A stretch of 64,000 nt of DNA from Candidatus Phyllobacterium onerii (lineage in GTDB: Bacteria; Pseudomonadota; Alphaproteobacteria; Rhizobiales; Rhizobiaceae): contig NZ_JAQMHX010000009.1 in assembly GCF_028331445.1 (NCBI RefSeq), positions 62,001 through 126,000 of the forward strand, written 5' to 3'. The translations under genes were made by a program, and so were the position numbers. The notes under the pieces were generated by a model that was not told where the DNA came from, did no database searches, and saw only the letters and a program-made list of their open reading frames with translations. Below, piece by piece: positions 43,094 to 51,583 of this stretch; position 1 is the first letter of the stretch, and every line of letters begins with the position of its first letter.

Positions 43094-44634
43094 CATTTCG
43101 ATGCCAGCTCCATCACTTTCACCTGCGTGGCTTCGGCGCGATCGAGGAAACCGGTAACCCGGCCCTCATGCATCACCATGACCCGATCGCTCATGCCGAG
43201 CACTTCCGGCATTTCCGACGAGATCATGATCACCGCGACGCCCTGTTTGGCGAGCTGCGATACGAGGCGGTGAATCTCCGCCTTGGCGCCAACATCGATG
43301 CCGCGTGTCGGTTCGTCGAGAATGAGTATCTTGGGATTGGTCAAAAGCCACCGGCCGATCAATACTTTCTGCTGATTACCGCCGGAAAGGTTCTCGACCC
43401 TTTCCTCCATGTTCGGAGTCTTGACCCGCAACGTATCGCTCATCTTGGTGCATGCCGCGGTAATGCCCTTCTCCTGGACAAACCCATACTTGACGAAACG
43501 GTCCTGCAGCACGGCGATCTGCATGTTTTCGAGAACGTCGAGGATAAGCAGGCAGCCCGTTTCCTTGCGGTCCTCGGTGATAAAAGCCATGCCGTGGCTG
43601 ATGGCCTGCGTCGGCGAAGTCATCTTGACCACCTCGCCTTTGATCTCGATGGTTCCGCTCGTCGCGGGTGTCACGCCGAAAATCGTCTCGGCAACGTTCG
43701 AGCGCCCGGAACCGACCAGTCCGGCAACGCCGAGGATCTCGCCCGCACGCACGTCGAATGACACATTGTGGAAAACGTTTTTCAGCGAGAGGTCTTTTAC
43801 CGAAAGCACCACATCGCCGATTGGCACCTCCTCTTTCGGAAACATCTGCGTGATCTCGCGCCCGACCATCATCTTGATGATATCGTCGCGCGTCACATCG
43901 GTGGAAAGATGCGTGCCGATATAACGGCCGTCGCGGAACACCGAGAACTCGTCCGCGATCTCGAAGAGCTCGTTCATCTTGTGGGTGATATAGACGATGC
44001 CGATGCCCTGTTCCCGCAGACTACGGATAATCTCGAACAGATGTGCCACCTCGCGCTCGGTCAGCGCCGACGTCGGCTCATCCATGATCAGGACATCGGA
44101 TTCGTATGAAACCGCCTTGGCGATTTCAACCATCTGCCGGTTGGCGACACTCAAATCCCGAACCTGGCTTTCCGGATCGAGTTTGATGTTCAGCCGCTCG
44201 AACAGGTCTGCGGTCATGTCGTACATCTTGCCGTGATCGACGAAGCCGAAGCCGTTCTTCGGTTCGCGCCGGATCCAGATATTCTCTGCCACCGTCATGA
44301 ATGGCATCAGATTGAGCTCCTGATGGATCATGGCGATACCATTTTCCAGCGCGTCGAGCGGCGATTTCAGGCGAATCGGCAGGCCTTTCAGATGAACCTC
44401 GCCCTCATCTGGAATATATATTCCAGCAAGGATCTTCATCAACGTGGATTTACCGGCGCCGTTCTCGCCCATCAGCGCGTGAACCGTGCCGCGCTTCAAC
44501 CGGAACTGCACATTGTCCAGTGCCAGAACGCCGGGAAATTCCTTGCGGATGTTTTCGACGTTCAAGAGATATTCCGATTGCGGTACAGCGCCACTGGCGC
44601 GCACCGCCGCCATGGTCGAGGGACTGACTGCCAT
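43093..44634 (-). CDS. Sugar/cyclitol ABC transporter ATPase with two ABC domains (RbsA family)
   Basis: A 513-residue double ATPase. Domain 1 has Walker [10 protein letters not shown] and Walker [12 protein letters not shown]; domain 2 has the degenerate [10 protein letters not shown] in place of Walker A and [15 protein letters not shown] with [12 protein letters not shown], as is normal for RbsA. GGGAGGAG sits six bases before ATG 44634, which decides that start over ATG 44640. It lies between the binding protein and the permease. Confidence 0.95.
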   Translation of the reverse strand: MAVSPSTMAAVRASGAVPQSEYLLNVENIRKEFPGVLALDNVQFRLKRGTVHALMGENGAGKSTLMKILAGIYIPDEGEVHLKGLPIRLKSPLDALENGIAMIHQELNLMPFMTVAENIWIRREPKNGFGFVDHGKMYDMTADLFERLNIKLDPESQVRDLSVANRQMVEIAKAVSYESDVLIMDEPTSALTEREVAHLFEIIRSLREQGIGIVYITHKMNELFEIADEFSVFRDGRYIGTHLSTDVTRDDIIKMMVGREITQMFPKEEVPIGDVVLSVKDLSLKNVFHNVSFDVRAGEILGVAGLVGSGRSNVAETIFGVTPATSGTIEIKGEVVKMTSPTQAISHGMAFITEDRKETGCLLILDVLENMQIAVLQDRFVKYGFVQEKGITAACTKMSDTLRVKTPNMEERVENLSGGNQQKVLIGRWLLTNPKILILDEPTRGIDVGAKAEIHRLVSQLAKQGVAVIMISSEMPEVLGMSDRVMVMHEGRVTGFLDRAEATQVKVMELASK

Positions 44635-44691
44635 GATCATCTCCTCCCAGAGGGGCTCTCGTTTCAATCATACGCCAAACGTTGACGCATT

Positions 44692-44837
44692 CCCTCCCCC
44701 TTGTGGGGAGGGTCGGACCGCAGGTCCGGGGCGGGGTCTTTCTTGCAACGAGTAAGGCGTAGTGCGCCATCGCAAGAATGAAGGCTCAAAGGCCCCTCCC
44801 CGTCGCTTCGCTCCGTCCCTCCCCACAAGGGGGAGGG
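44692..44837. repeat. Inverted repeat element, CCCTCCCC-TTGTGGGGAGGG class
   Basis: Arms CCCTCCCCCTTGTGGGGAGGG-like at 44692-44712 and 44817-44837 are reverse complements. The middle has a GACCGCAGGTC palindrome and GGGGCGGGG/CCCCTCCCC. It lies between the binding-protein gene and the ATPase gene and could form a stem that lowers expression of the distal genes. Confidence 0.8.
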
Positions 44838-44867
44838 TGAAGCTCGGCGTGGTTTGAAACAGAAGTC

Positions 44868-45797
44868 TTAATTGGACTTCTGATACTTCGACAGGTTCTC
44901 AGGCGTCACCAGCTCAAACGGCACATAGACCTTGGTCTCGACCTTTTCGCCCTTGGCGAGCTTCAGCGCCGCATCGACCGAACCCTTGCCCTGACCGGCA
45001 GCGTTCTGGAAAACTGTCACATCGAGGTCGCCGGCAGCCATGGCGGCAAGCGCGTCCTGTGTGGCATCGACGCCGCCGATAACGACGCTGTCCATCGAGC
45101 GGCCCGCAGCCTTCAGGGCCTGGATCGCACCGATGGCCATTTCGTCATTGTTGGACACGACCGCATCGAATTCGAGACCAGCCGAAAGCCAGTTCGTCAT
45201 CAGGTCGGAGCCTTCCGTGCGCGACCAGTTGGCGGTCTGCTCTTCGACGATTTGAAGCCCCTTGCACTCGTCGGTTGCAATCACATCATGCACGTCCTTG
45301 GTGCGCTGGCGGGCGGCCTGATTGGAGAGTTCGCCCATCATCACCACGATCTTGCCCTTGCCCTTGAGCAGGCGGCAGACTTCCTTGGTTTCCAGCGTGC
45401 CGGATTCAACTTCGTTGGAAGCAACGAAAGCCTGCTTCTCCGGCAAGCTGTCGACATTTGCCGGCTCGCGGTTGACATAGACCAACGGGATGCCCGCATC
45501 GGCGGCAATCTTCGACATGGCGCCGGTAGCGTCCGTGTCGACCGGATTGACGATGATCGCATCAACCTTGGAAGCGATGAAATTCTGGATCTGGCTCTGC
45601 TGTTTGGCAACGTCGTTCTGCGCGTCCTCGACCTGCAGGTTCACGCCATCAAGCGTCTTGGCATAGTCCTGCATGCCATTGCGCAGGACGGTCAGGAAGT
45701 TATCGTCGAACTTCGCCATCGAGACGCCAATATTCGCGGCCGAAGCCGAACCAGCCATCAATGCTGAAACAGCCACTCCAAGCAAAAACTTTTTCAT
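44868..45797 (-). CDS. Sugar/cyclitol ABC transporter periplasmic binding protein (IbpA/MocB-like)
   Basis: A 309-residue binding protein. The signal peptide is MKKFLLGVAVSALMAGSASA. The mature part has the Peripla_BP_4 ribose/inositol pattern: VEDAQNDVAKQQSQIQNFIA, DAIIVNPVDTDATG, VYVNREP, and VSNNDEMAIGAIQALKAAG. It is first in the importer operon. The family includes inositol-binding IbpA and the rhizopine-binding MocB; the setting fits either. Confidence 0.93.
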   Translation of the reverse strand: MKKFLLGVAVSALMAGSASAANIGVSMAKFDDNFLTVLRNGMQDYAKTLDGVNLQVEDAQNDVAKQQSQIQNFIASKVDAIIVNPVDTDATGAMSKIAADAGIPLVYVNREPANVDSLPEKQAFVASNEVESGTLETKEVCRLLKGKGKIVVMMGELSNQAARQRTKDVHDVIATDECKGLQIVEEQTANWSRTEGSDLMTNWLSAGLEFDAVVSNNDEMAIGAIQALKAAGRSMDSVVIGGVDATQDALAAMAAGDLDVTVFQNAAGQGKGSVDAALKLAKGEKVETKVYVPFELVTPENLSKYQKSN

Positions 45798-45920
45798 GTC
45801 TTCTCCTCCACAAATGGTGCCCCGGCTGCACCTGTTTTAATCCGGAACCCTTCATACCCCGATCCTGCCAACCCACCTTGTCCCTGGCTGGCAATATCTT
45901 GATATGAAGCGTGCGCGGCG

Positions 45921-45998
45921 TTTGCGCGCAAATCTTAATCTGAACACTCATTACGGAATATACGAACCGTTATGCCCAGCTTCTGAAATATTTATTCC
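45921..45998. promoter_or_regulatory. Promoter region of the cyclitol importer, with IolR-like site
   Basis: The 340-bp gap 45798-46137 holds the palindrome TTTGCGCGCAAA (45921-45932) and GAAA-TATTTA-TTCC (45985-45998), which fits the IolR-like pattern with one change. No open frame of note was seen in the gap. Confidence 0.45.
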
Positions 45999-46087
45999 AT
46001 TTTATGCAAGGAGCGTCAAGCGGGATTTGAGGACTATAGACCAATTATTGAGAGGTCGCAGATTGCACTGCTGTGCAGCCTGCTTGC

Positions 46088-46113
46088 GGAACTTTCTGGG
46101 CGGCACGCGGTTT
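46088..46113 (+). promoter_or_regulatory. EcfG-type general stress promoter candidate
   Basis: GGAAC (46088-46092), 17 bases, then GTTT (46110-46113) approximates the GGAAC-N16/17-CGTT pattern of alphaproteobacterial EcfG sigma factors. It places transcription start some 20 bases before the small gene at 46138. Confidence 0.45.
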
Positions 46114-46137
46114 AACTCCGTAACCGGAGACAATCAC

Positions 46138-46269
46138 ATGCGCGTTCAAACATGGATATCGACGGCTGTTATTATCGCCCTGGCGGTCGCGGCATTCGTT
46201 TGGCTTTACTCGGCCGGCGATCAAACACCCGGCCAACCTGCTCCGCATGCGCTGGATCAGTCCAATTAG
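46138..46269 (+). CDS. Small single-span membrane protein
   Basis: A 43-residue protein with one hydrophobic helix (TWISTAVIIALAVAAFVWLY) and a short polar tail. GGAGACAATCAC before ATG 46138 gives a good ribosome binding site, and a possible EcfG promoter lies upstream. Its TAG stop is the first part of the palindromic repeat that follows. Such tiny membrane proteins are common in the general stress regulon of this order. Function unknown. Confidence 0.55.
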   Translation: MRVQTWISTAVIIALAVAAFVWLYSAGDQTPGQPAPHALDQSN

Positions 46270-46371
46270 AGCAATTCCAGGAAAAGTGTGAAGCGGTTTT
46301 CCGCCCGGAATTGCGTATAAACAAAGAACCAGAGCAATTCCGTGATTCGAAGAGAAACGGAATTGCTCTAG
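46267..46371. repeat. Rhizobial AGAGCAATTCC palindromic repeat
   Basis: TAGAGCAATTCC (46267-46278) and GGAATTGCTCTAG (46359-46371) are inverted arms; the middle holds GAAGCGGTTTTCCG and CCGGAATTGCG. This is a familiar dispersed intergenic repeat in Hyphomicrobiales. Only one copy was seen in the window. Confidence 0.75.
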
Positions 46372-46396
46372 TTCCTAACAAACAAAGGATCAAATA

Positions 46397-46543
46397 GTGA
46401 ATCGCAATGGCCTGTATCTGATTATTGGAGCGCTTCTCGTCGCTGTTATCGGTCTCGGTGTCTACGCCTACCGGGAGGAAACAAAGCCCGCAGGCGTCGA
46501 ACTGAAAATCGGAGAGGGCGGCGTGTCCATCCAGGAGAATTGA
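46397..46543 (+). CDS. Small 48-residue membrane protein with GTG start
   Basis: A 48-residue protein: an N-terminal hydrophobic helix (NGLYLIIGALLVAVIGLGVY) and a short tail containing GVELKIGEGGVSIQEN. GTG 46397 follows AAAGGA by about seven bases. The pattern of helix plus KIGEGG-type tail appears to be conserved among rhizobia from memory, but the role is unknown. A terminator follows at 46555. Confidence 0.6.
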   Translation: MNRNGLYLIIGALLVAVIGLGVYAYREETKPAGVELKIGEGGVSIQEN

Positions 46544-46554
46544 TCCCGGGAAAT

Positions 46555-46590
46555 CTAGGGGCAGGACCAGCTAACGGGTCCTGACCCTAG
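46555..46590. terminator. Bidirectional terminator between convergent genes
   Basis: CTAGGG-G-CAGGACC (46555-46568) pairs with GGTCCTG-A-CCCTAG (46577-46590), a 13-pair stem with one mismatch and an eight-base loop. It ends one base before the stop of the isomerase gene. Confidence 0.8.
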
Positions 46591-46591
46591 T

Positions 46592-47419
46592 TCAAATCAA
46601 GCCGGCCTTGATCGTATCCATGCTGGAGGCCAGCGCTTCGGACGGGTTTTCCAGTTCCTGCACTTCCCGCGCGAACGGTTCGAATGAAAACAGGCCGGTA
46701 TAACCCTGGTCGATCAATTCGCGCATCTGGCGGACATTGCCGAGCCGGTCATCCGCATCGACCAGCACCCGGTGCGGATCGCGCATTTCACCAACCACAA
46801 GTTCAGGGTCGGTAACCCCTGAAATATGAACCATGCCCGTCATCGCCGGAAACAACTCGGGCTCGCCGGCAAGGTGGTGATGGAAAGTGTCATGCACGAG
46901 TTTGAACCGGTCCCGGCCGCCGACAGCCTCGATCGCTTCCGCCGCTTCGCGCTTTGAACGCAGCGAACAGATCTCGAAGCCGAGCGGTTCGACGAAACCC
47001 ATGAGACCGCGCTCTTCGAGGATAGGCTTCAGTGCCGTCAATGCGGTGCGCAGGTTCGCCTGACGCTCGCCATCTGTCTGGCCGGAACCATCATTGACCG
47101 GGACAAGAACCAGCGCGCTTGCACCCACATCGCGCGCATAGTCGGCAAGCTCGATCGCCTCCCGTTCGCGCTCCGGCGTCCACTCGTTGAAGCGCTGCAG
47201 CGCATTGATCGTAGCGATGCGAACGCCTGCCGATTCAGCCATCGCCCGGACCTCTGCCGCGGGCGTTCCGTCGACAATAGCATTGCCGCCGAGGTCGTTG
47301 CGGATCTCGACATCGCTGAGGCCGAGCGACTTCGCCATCTGGAAAAATTCGGCCGGTGTCATGTTCGGTGCGGCGATATGATTGATCGCAAAGACGGGGT
47401 GAGAAATCGTGTCGCTCAT
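46592..47419 (-). CDS. TIM-barrel sugar phosphate isomerase/epimerase (IolI/IolO/MocC-like)
   Basis: A 275-residue AP-endonuclease 2-type TIM barrel. Likely metal ligands are in GFVEPLGFEICSL, KLVHDTFHHHLAGE and HISGVTDPELVVGEMRDPH. Closest types are inosose isomerases (IolI, IolO) and the rhizopine protein MocC. GGAG precedes ATG 47419. It is a single gene on the minus strand behind a 311-bp promoter region with a LacI-type operator and phased repeats, so it is probably under the LacI regulator at 47731. Confidence 0.87.
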   Translation of the reverse strand: MSDTISHPVFAINHIAAPNMTPAEFFQMAKSLGLSDVEIRNDLGGNAIVDGTPAAEVRAMAESAGVRIATINALQRFNEWTPEREREAIELADYARDVGASALVLVPVNDGSGQTDGERQANLRTALTALKPILEERGLMGFVEPLGFEICSLRSKREAAEAIEAVGGRDRFKLVHDTFHHHLAGEPELFPAMTGMVHISGVTDPELVVGEMRDPHRVLVDADDRLGNVRQMRELIDQGYTGLFSFEPFAREVQELENPSEALASSMDTIKAGLI

Positions 47420-47541
47420 CTGAATAATACTCCAGGTAGTACTTAAAACTGAATGCATCCATGGGTTGACAAGAGCCCGCAAATCCGGCGCAACCATCTG
47501 TCGAAGCCGCTATTCCGTCAATCTCCGTCTTGCCTAAAAAA

Positions 47542-47557
47542 CTATCATTTCTGATAG
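47542..47557. promoter_or_regulatory. LacI-type operator before the isomerase gene
   Basis: CTATCA-TTTC-TGATAG is a perfect inverted repeat. It uses the same TGATAG half as the sites at 48776 and 48819 around the LacI/mocD divergent promoter. Confidence 0.55.
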
Positions 47558-47611
47558 ATTCCGATGCGCGAGAAAAAAAGAACGGGGTTTGCGGGATCCG
47601 GCGGAGCTTTT

Positions 47612-47682
47612 GCGCAAGAATGTCCGGATCTGGCGCAAGAACATGCAAAAATGGAACAGGGATCCTCGATTCCGGCGCAAGA
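47612..47682. repeat. Phased GCGCAAGA direct repeats
   Basis: GCGCAAGA occurs at 47612, 47633 and 47675, that is at spacings of 21 and 42 bases, two and four helical turns. They lie between the end of the LacI gene and the isomerase promoter. An activator or nucleoid protein binding array is possible. Confidence 0.45.
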
Positions 47683-47730
47683 ATTTCAATCGGCACGGGC
47701 AATTTGATTGTGGCCGCGTGTAAATGCCGC

Positions 47731-48762
47731 TCAGATGTTCTCTGGAAGGTAGATATCGAACGGCAAAAAGGTCTGACCCGGAGCGTTAGCCGCACCGCTT
47801 TCGATGGCGTGACCCATCAGCTCTGTGAGCTCCCGACAGAGCCTTGGCAAGGGCGTCGCGATGACCATGATGACGATGTTGTCGGCCAGTGCCGCCCGCG
47901 ATTCCGGCGTGATTTCATTGACGATCATCACCGGCGGCTGTTCCAATTGCGCCCCGCGGACAGCGGTGATTGCGCCTTCCATTCCACCGCCTGCCACATA
48001 GCAGCCGGCAAGATCCGGATGGCGGCGCAGCAGCTCCGACATCGCCTCATTGGTGATCTGGCGCGTCTCCAGATTGACCATCGTGTCTAGCACAGTGAAC
48101 TCCGGCGCCTCCTCACGGAAGAAGGCACGAAAACCGATTTCGCGCAGTTCGTGCCCGTGGAAGCGATGACTTCCGACGAAAATCGCGACTTTTCCGGGCA
48201 TTTTGGCAGCTTTCGTGATCATCCAGGCCGCCGTGCGCCCTACCTTGCGGTTGTTGACGCCAACGTAGCCTTCGCGAATTCCGGCGGCATGGTCTGAAAG
48301 CAGCGAAAAAACCGGGATGTTCTTTGCCTTCAATTCATCGACAGCAGCCGTGATGGACGGATGATCCGGCGCGACGAGACCTATTGAATGGCAGCGTCCC
48401 GCCAGCGACTTCAGTTTGGCGACAATCTCGTCCGGCGCCTGTGATGCGCAAAACTCTATCGCAGAAACCCCTCGGAAATGCGATGCCTGACCGACAGCAT
48501 TCTCGATCTCCCGCGCGAACTCCTGATAGAAATAATGTCCGGGTTTCTGCAACAGAAAACCCAGGCGGTATTCAGGCAGTTCCTGCCGCATACGCTGGCG
48601 GATCAATCCCGCCGCATGGTATCCGATGCTGTTGGCCGCCTCATACACCCGCCGCGCCGTTTCCTCGCGCACCGGCAACCGTCCGTTCAGCACCCTGTCG
48701 ACTGTCGCGACGCCGACCCCCGCCGCACGCGCCAGATCGGAGATTGTCGGCCTGTTTGCCAC
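47731..48762 (-). CDS. LacI-family regulator of the mocDEF-type operon
   Basis: A 343-residue repressor: helix-turn-helix TISDLARAAGVGVATVDRVLN at residues 4-24, hinge, and a periplasmic-binding-protein-like sugar domain (LGFLLQKPGHYFYQEFAREI, GLVAPDHPSITAAVDEL, MIVNEITPESRAAL). GTG 48762 is preferred: GGGAG lies eight bases upstream, and the earlier ATG 48795 would put the operator palindrome inside the gene. It is divergent from mocD, and matching operators lie here and before the isomerase gene at 47542. Confidence 0.9.
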   Translation of the reverse strand: MANRPTISDLARAAGVGVATVDRVLNGRLPVREETARRVYEAANSIGYHAAGLIRQRMRQELPEYRLGFLLQKPGHYFYQEFAREIENAVGQASHFRGVSAIEFCASQAPDEIVAKLKSLAGRCHSIGLVAPDHPSITAAVDELKAKNIPVFSLLSDHAAGIREGYVGVNNRKVGRTAAWMITKAAKMPGKVAIFVGSHRFHGHELREIGFRAFFREEAPEFTVLDTMVNLETRQITNEAMSELLRRHPDLAGCYVAGGGMEGAITAVRGAQLEQPPVMIVNEITPESRAALADNIVIMVIATPLPRLCRELTELMGHAIESGAANAPGQTFLPFDIYLPENI

Positions 48763-48775
48763 CTGATGCGCTCCC

Positions 48776-48834
48776 TGATAGAATCTATCAGTCATTTATA
48801 CCAATCTCTGATTGAAAATGATAGAATTTCATCA
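48776..48834. promoter_or_regulatory. Paired LacI operators in the LacI/mocD divergent promoter
   Basis: TGATAGA-A-TCTATCA (48776-48790) is a perfect 15-base palindrome. TGATAGAATTTCATCA (48819-48834) is a weaker copy 43 bases on, four helical turns away. Both lie between the regulator start and mocD. Confidence 0.65.
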
Positions 48835-48896
48835 TTTCAGATTGAGGCAGGTTGCAGCAACGCGTATCTTCTCCCGACGATTGAGGGAGGTCTCAT

Positions 48897-50000
48897 ATGC
48901 AAGCAGCAGCGCTAGCCGTTCCGACAAGGCGCGATTACAGCCTTATCGGCCGTGACTCGCAACTGGCTGTGGAGTCGGGTCTTGCTGCGGCCGAATGGTA
49001 TCACACCGATATTCCCCGCAAGCAAATGAAAGAGCTGATGAAGCGCTCTGATGGCCCGGCAATCCGCGACACTGCGATCTGGCTCGGCAGCATGTTGATT
49101 TTCGCCGGCCTTGGCGTTTATTTCTGGGGTACCTGGCTTTGCGTGCCGTTTTTCCTTGCCTATGGCGTCCTCTATGGTTCCGCCTCGGACAGCCGCTGGC
49201 ATGAATGCGGTCACGGTACGGCGTTCAAGACACGCTGGATGAATGATGTCGTCTATCAGATCGCCTGCTTCATGATCATGCGCAATCCCGTCACCTGGCG
49301 CTGGAGCCATACGCGACACCACACGGACACGGTTATCGTCGGCCGCGATCCGGAAATCGCGGTCATGCGTCCGCCCGATCTGTTGCGCGTCGCATTGAAT
49401 TTCTTCGGTATTTTGGATGTCTGGCACGCCATGGGAGATCTCATCCACAACGCCTTGGGAATTGTCAGTGCCGAGGAAAAGACCTTCATACCCGAGCAAG
49501 AACAGCCAAGGGTCGTACGCATCGCCCGCATCTGGGCCGCGATCTACGTCGCCACGATCGGGTTTTCATTGTACCTCGGATCAATCCTGCCGCTGGTGCT
49601 GATCGGTCTGCCCCGACTGTATGGTGCCTGGCATCATGTCTTGACTGGACTGTTGCAGCATGGCGGGCTCGCCGACAATGTCACCGATCATCGGCTCAAT
49701 AGCCGTACCGTCCTGATGAACCCGGTGAGCCGGTTCATCTACTGGAACATGAACTACCACGTCGAACACCATATGTTCCCGATGGTGCCGTATCACGCGC
49801 TGCCGCAGCTTCATGCGATGATCAAGCATGATCTGCCGGTGGCCAACGCGTCGATCCTGTACGGGTACCGCGAGATGGTGCCTGCATTCCTGCGCCAGCT
49901 ACGCAACGAAGACTATTTCCTCAAGCGGGAATTGCCGCCGACCGCCAAGCCTTATCGCGAGGAATTCCACAGCGAACCTGTCGCGGCGGCGGCGGAATAA
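48897..50000 (+). CDS. mocD: MocD-like membrane di-iron oxygenase (fatty acid desaturase fold)
   Basis: A 367-residue membrane oxygenase with the three histidine boxes HECGHGT, HTRHHTDT and HVEHH and hydrophobic segments between. It fits MocD, the oxygenase part of the rhizopine (3-O-methyl-scyllo-inosamine) demethylating system, and is followed directly by Rieske ferredoxin and ferredoxin reductase genes as in mocDEF. GGGAGG precedes ATG 48897. Electrons should flow NAD(P)H to reductase, ferredoxin and this enzyme. The substrate is inferred from family and from the inositol genes around it. Confidence 0.88.
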   Translation: MQAAALAVPTRRDYSLIGRDSQLAVESGLAAAEWYHTDIPRKQMKELMKRSDGPAIRDTAIWLGSMLIFAGLGVYFWGTWLCVPFFLAYGVLYGSASDSRWHECGHGTAFKTRWMNDVVYQIACFMIMRNPVTWRWSHTRHHTDTVIVGRDPEIAVMRPPDLLRVALNFFGILDVWHAMGDLIHNALGIVSAEEKTFIPEQEQPRVVRIARIWAAIYVATIGFSLYLGSILPLVLIGLPRLYGAWHHVLTGLLQHGGLADNVTDHRLNSRTVLMNPVSRFIYWNMNYHVEHHMFPMVPYHALPQLHAMIKHDLPVANASILYGYREMVPAFLRQLRNEDYFLKRELPPTAKPYREEFHSEPVAAAAE

Positions 50001-50029
50001 TAGTCCATAAACGACCGGGAGATCGAACG

Positions 50030-50344
50030 ATGAGCAACTGGGTGGAAGCCTGCACTTCAGACGACATAGACGAAGAAGACGTCATGCGTTTCGACCATGC
50101 GGGAAAGACCTTTGCGATCTACCGCAGTCCTGACGACGAGTTCTTTGCTACGGATGGGCTGTGCACTCATGAACACATCCATCTCGCCGATGGTCTTGTG
50201 ATGGACGAGATCATCGAGTGCCCCAAGCATAACGGCCGCTTCAATTACAAAACCGGAGAAGCCAAGGGAGCGCCGGTCTGCATCAACCTTAAAACCTACC
50301 CGGTTAAGATCGAGGCCGGTAAAATATTGATACAGCTGGGATAA
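50030..50344 (+). CDS. mocE: MocE-like Rieske ferredoxin
   Basis: A 104-residue soluble Rieske 2Fe-2S protein. The ligands are in CTHEHIHL (C, H) and CPKHNGRF (C, H). It would carry electrons from the reductase at 50344 to the oxygenase at 48897. GGGAGA precedes ATG 50030, and its TAA stop overlaps the next ATG by one base (TAATG). Confidence 0.92.
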   Translation: MSNWVEACTSDDIDEEDVMRFDHAGKTFAIYRSPDDEFFATDGLCTHEHIHLADGLVMDEIIECPKHNGRFNYKTGEAKGAPVCINLKTYPVKIEAGKILIQLG

Positions 50345-51582
50345 TGGCGATGGAACGAGGAATGGTCATCATTGGCGCCGGCGAATGTGGAGTGCGCGCG
50401 GCGTTTGCCTTGCGGGAAAACGGCTATGACGGGCCCGTCACCTTGATTGGCAGTGAAAAGCACCTCCCCTATGAGCGCCCGCCTCTTTCCAAGGCAGCAA
50501 TTGTTTCGGAGGACCATCCGGCACCTCGCACCATAGCCGCCCTATCCCTGTTTAACGAAACGAACATCGACTTCATCGGCAGCTCGACGGCGACGTCAAT
50601 CGACCGAGGGGAGAAGAGCGTGGCACTCGAGGATGGCCGGAAAATTCCCTATGAGCGTCTTCTGTTTGCGACAGGTGCCAGTCCGCGCCCTCTGCCCCTC
50701 GCGGCGGGCAGCAAGCATTGCACCACTCTGCGCAGTTTTGAGGATGCGCTTGCCATCCGGGCAAGGTTTCAGCCCGGTGCACGCATCGTCATTGTCGGCG
50801 GCGGATTCATCGGGCTTGAACTTGCGGCTAGTGCTCGCAAGCGCGGCGCGTCGGTCACTGTGATCGAGGCGCAAAGCCGCATCATGATGCGCGGCGTCCC
50901 TGAGGAAATCGCCAAAGTCATCGATACGCGCCATCGCGACGAAGGCGTGACCATCCTATGCGATACCGGAATTGTCTCCTTTGCTGACAGTGCAGAAAAC
51001 GTTGCGATCACGCTTTCGACAGGAAACGTCATCGTGGCGGACCTCGCGATCATCGGCATAGGCGCGACGCCGGTCACCGCGCTGGCCGAAGCGTCCAGCC
51101 TCGAAACCGGCAACGGTATTGTGGTCAATGACTGGTTGCAGACCAGCGATCCGAATATTTACGCGGCTGGCGACTGCTGTATCTTCCCGCTCGCTGTTTA
51201 CGGCGGGCGCCGGGTGCGGCTCGAAGCATGGCGCAATGCTCAGGAACAAGGAACACTGGCTGCGCGCAACATGCTCGGTGCACAGGAGCCGCATCAATCG
51301 GTACCCTGGTTCTGGTCGGATCAGTACGAGCTTGGACTGCAGGTCGCTGGCCTATCCGACGAGGGTACGCAAACGATCCGGCGCGACCTCGGCGATGGCG
51401 CCTTCATTCTGTTCCACCTTGCTGCCGATGGCCGTCTTATTGCCGCGAGCGGCATTGGCCCCGGCAATTCGGTAGCGAAGGACATAAGGCTTGCCGAGAT
51501 GCTGATTGCCCGTGGCGCGAGACCGGATTCGCACCAGCTCGCTACAGCGGACGTGAAACTCAAATCACTGCTTGCAGCCTAG
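50344..51582 (+). CDS. mocF: MocF-like ferredoxin reductase
   Basis: A 412-residue FAD/NAD(P)H oxidoreductase of the rubredoxin/ferredoxin reductase group. FAD-binding GAGECGVRAAFALRENGY begins the protein, the NAD site is IVIVGGGFIGLELAASARKRG, and the second FAD motif is IYAAGDCCIFPL. The start overlaps mocE by one base and the PanB-like gene begins one base after its stop, so the four genes are translationally linked. Confidence 0.92.
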   Translation: MAMERGMVIIGAGECGVRAAFALRENGYDGPVTLIGSEKHLPYERPPLSKAAIVSEDHPAPRTIAALSLFNETNIDFIGSSTATSIDRGEKSVALEDGRKIPYERLLFATGASPRPLPLAAGSKHCTTLRSFEDALAIRARFQPGARIVIVGGGFIGLELAASARKRGASVTVIEAQSRIMMRGVPEEIAKVIDTRHRDEGVTILCDTGIVSFADSAENVAITLSTGNVIVADLAIIGIGATPVTALAEASSLETGNGIVVNDWLQTSDPNIYAAGDCCIFPLAVYGGRRVRLEAWRNAQEQGTLAARNMLGAQEPHQSVPWFWSDQYELGLQVAGLSDEGTQTIRRDLGDGAFILFHLAADGRLIAASGIGPGNSVAKDIRLAEMLIARGARPDSHQLATADVKLKSLLAA

Positions 51583-51583
51583 G

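Noticed and set aside
46592-47419. Naming the TIM-barrel gene iolI or mocC outright
   Set aside because: The AP-endonuclease-2 fold is shared by IolE, IolI, IolO, MocC and many epimerases, and residues seen here do not decide between them.
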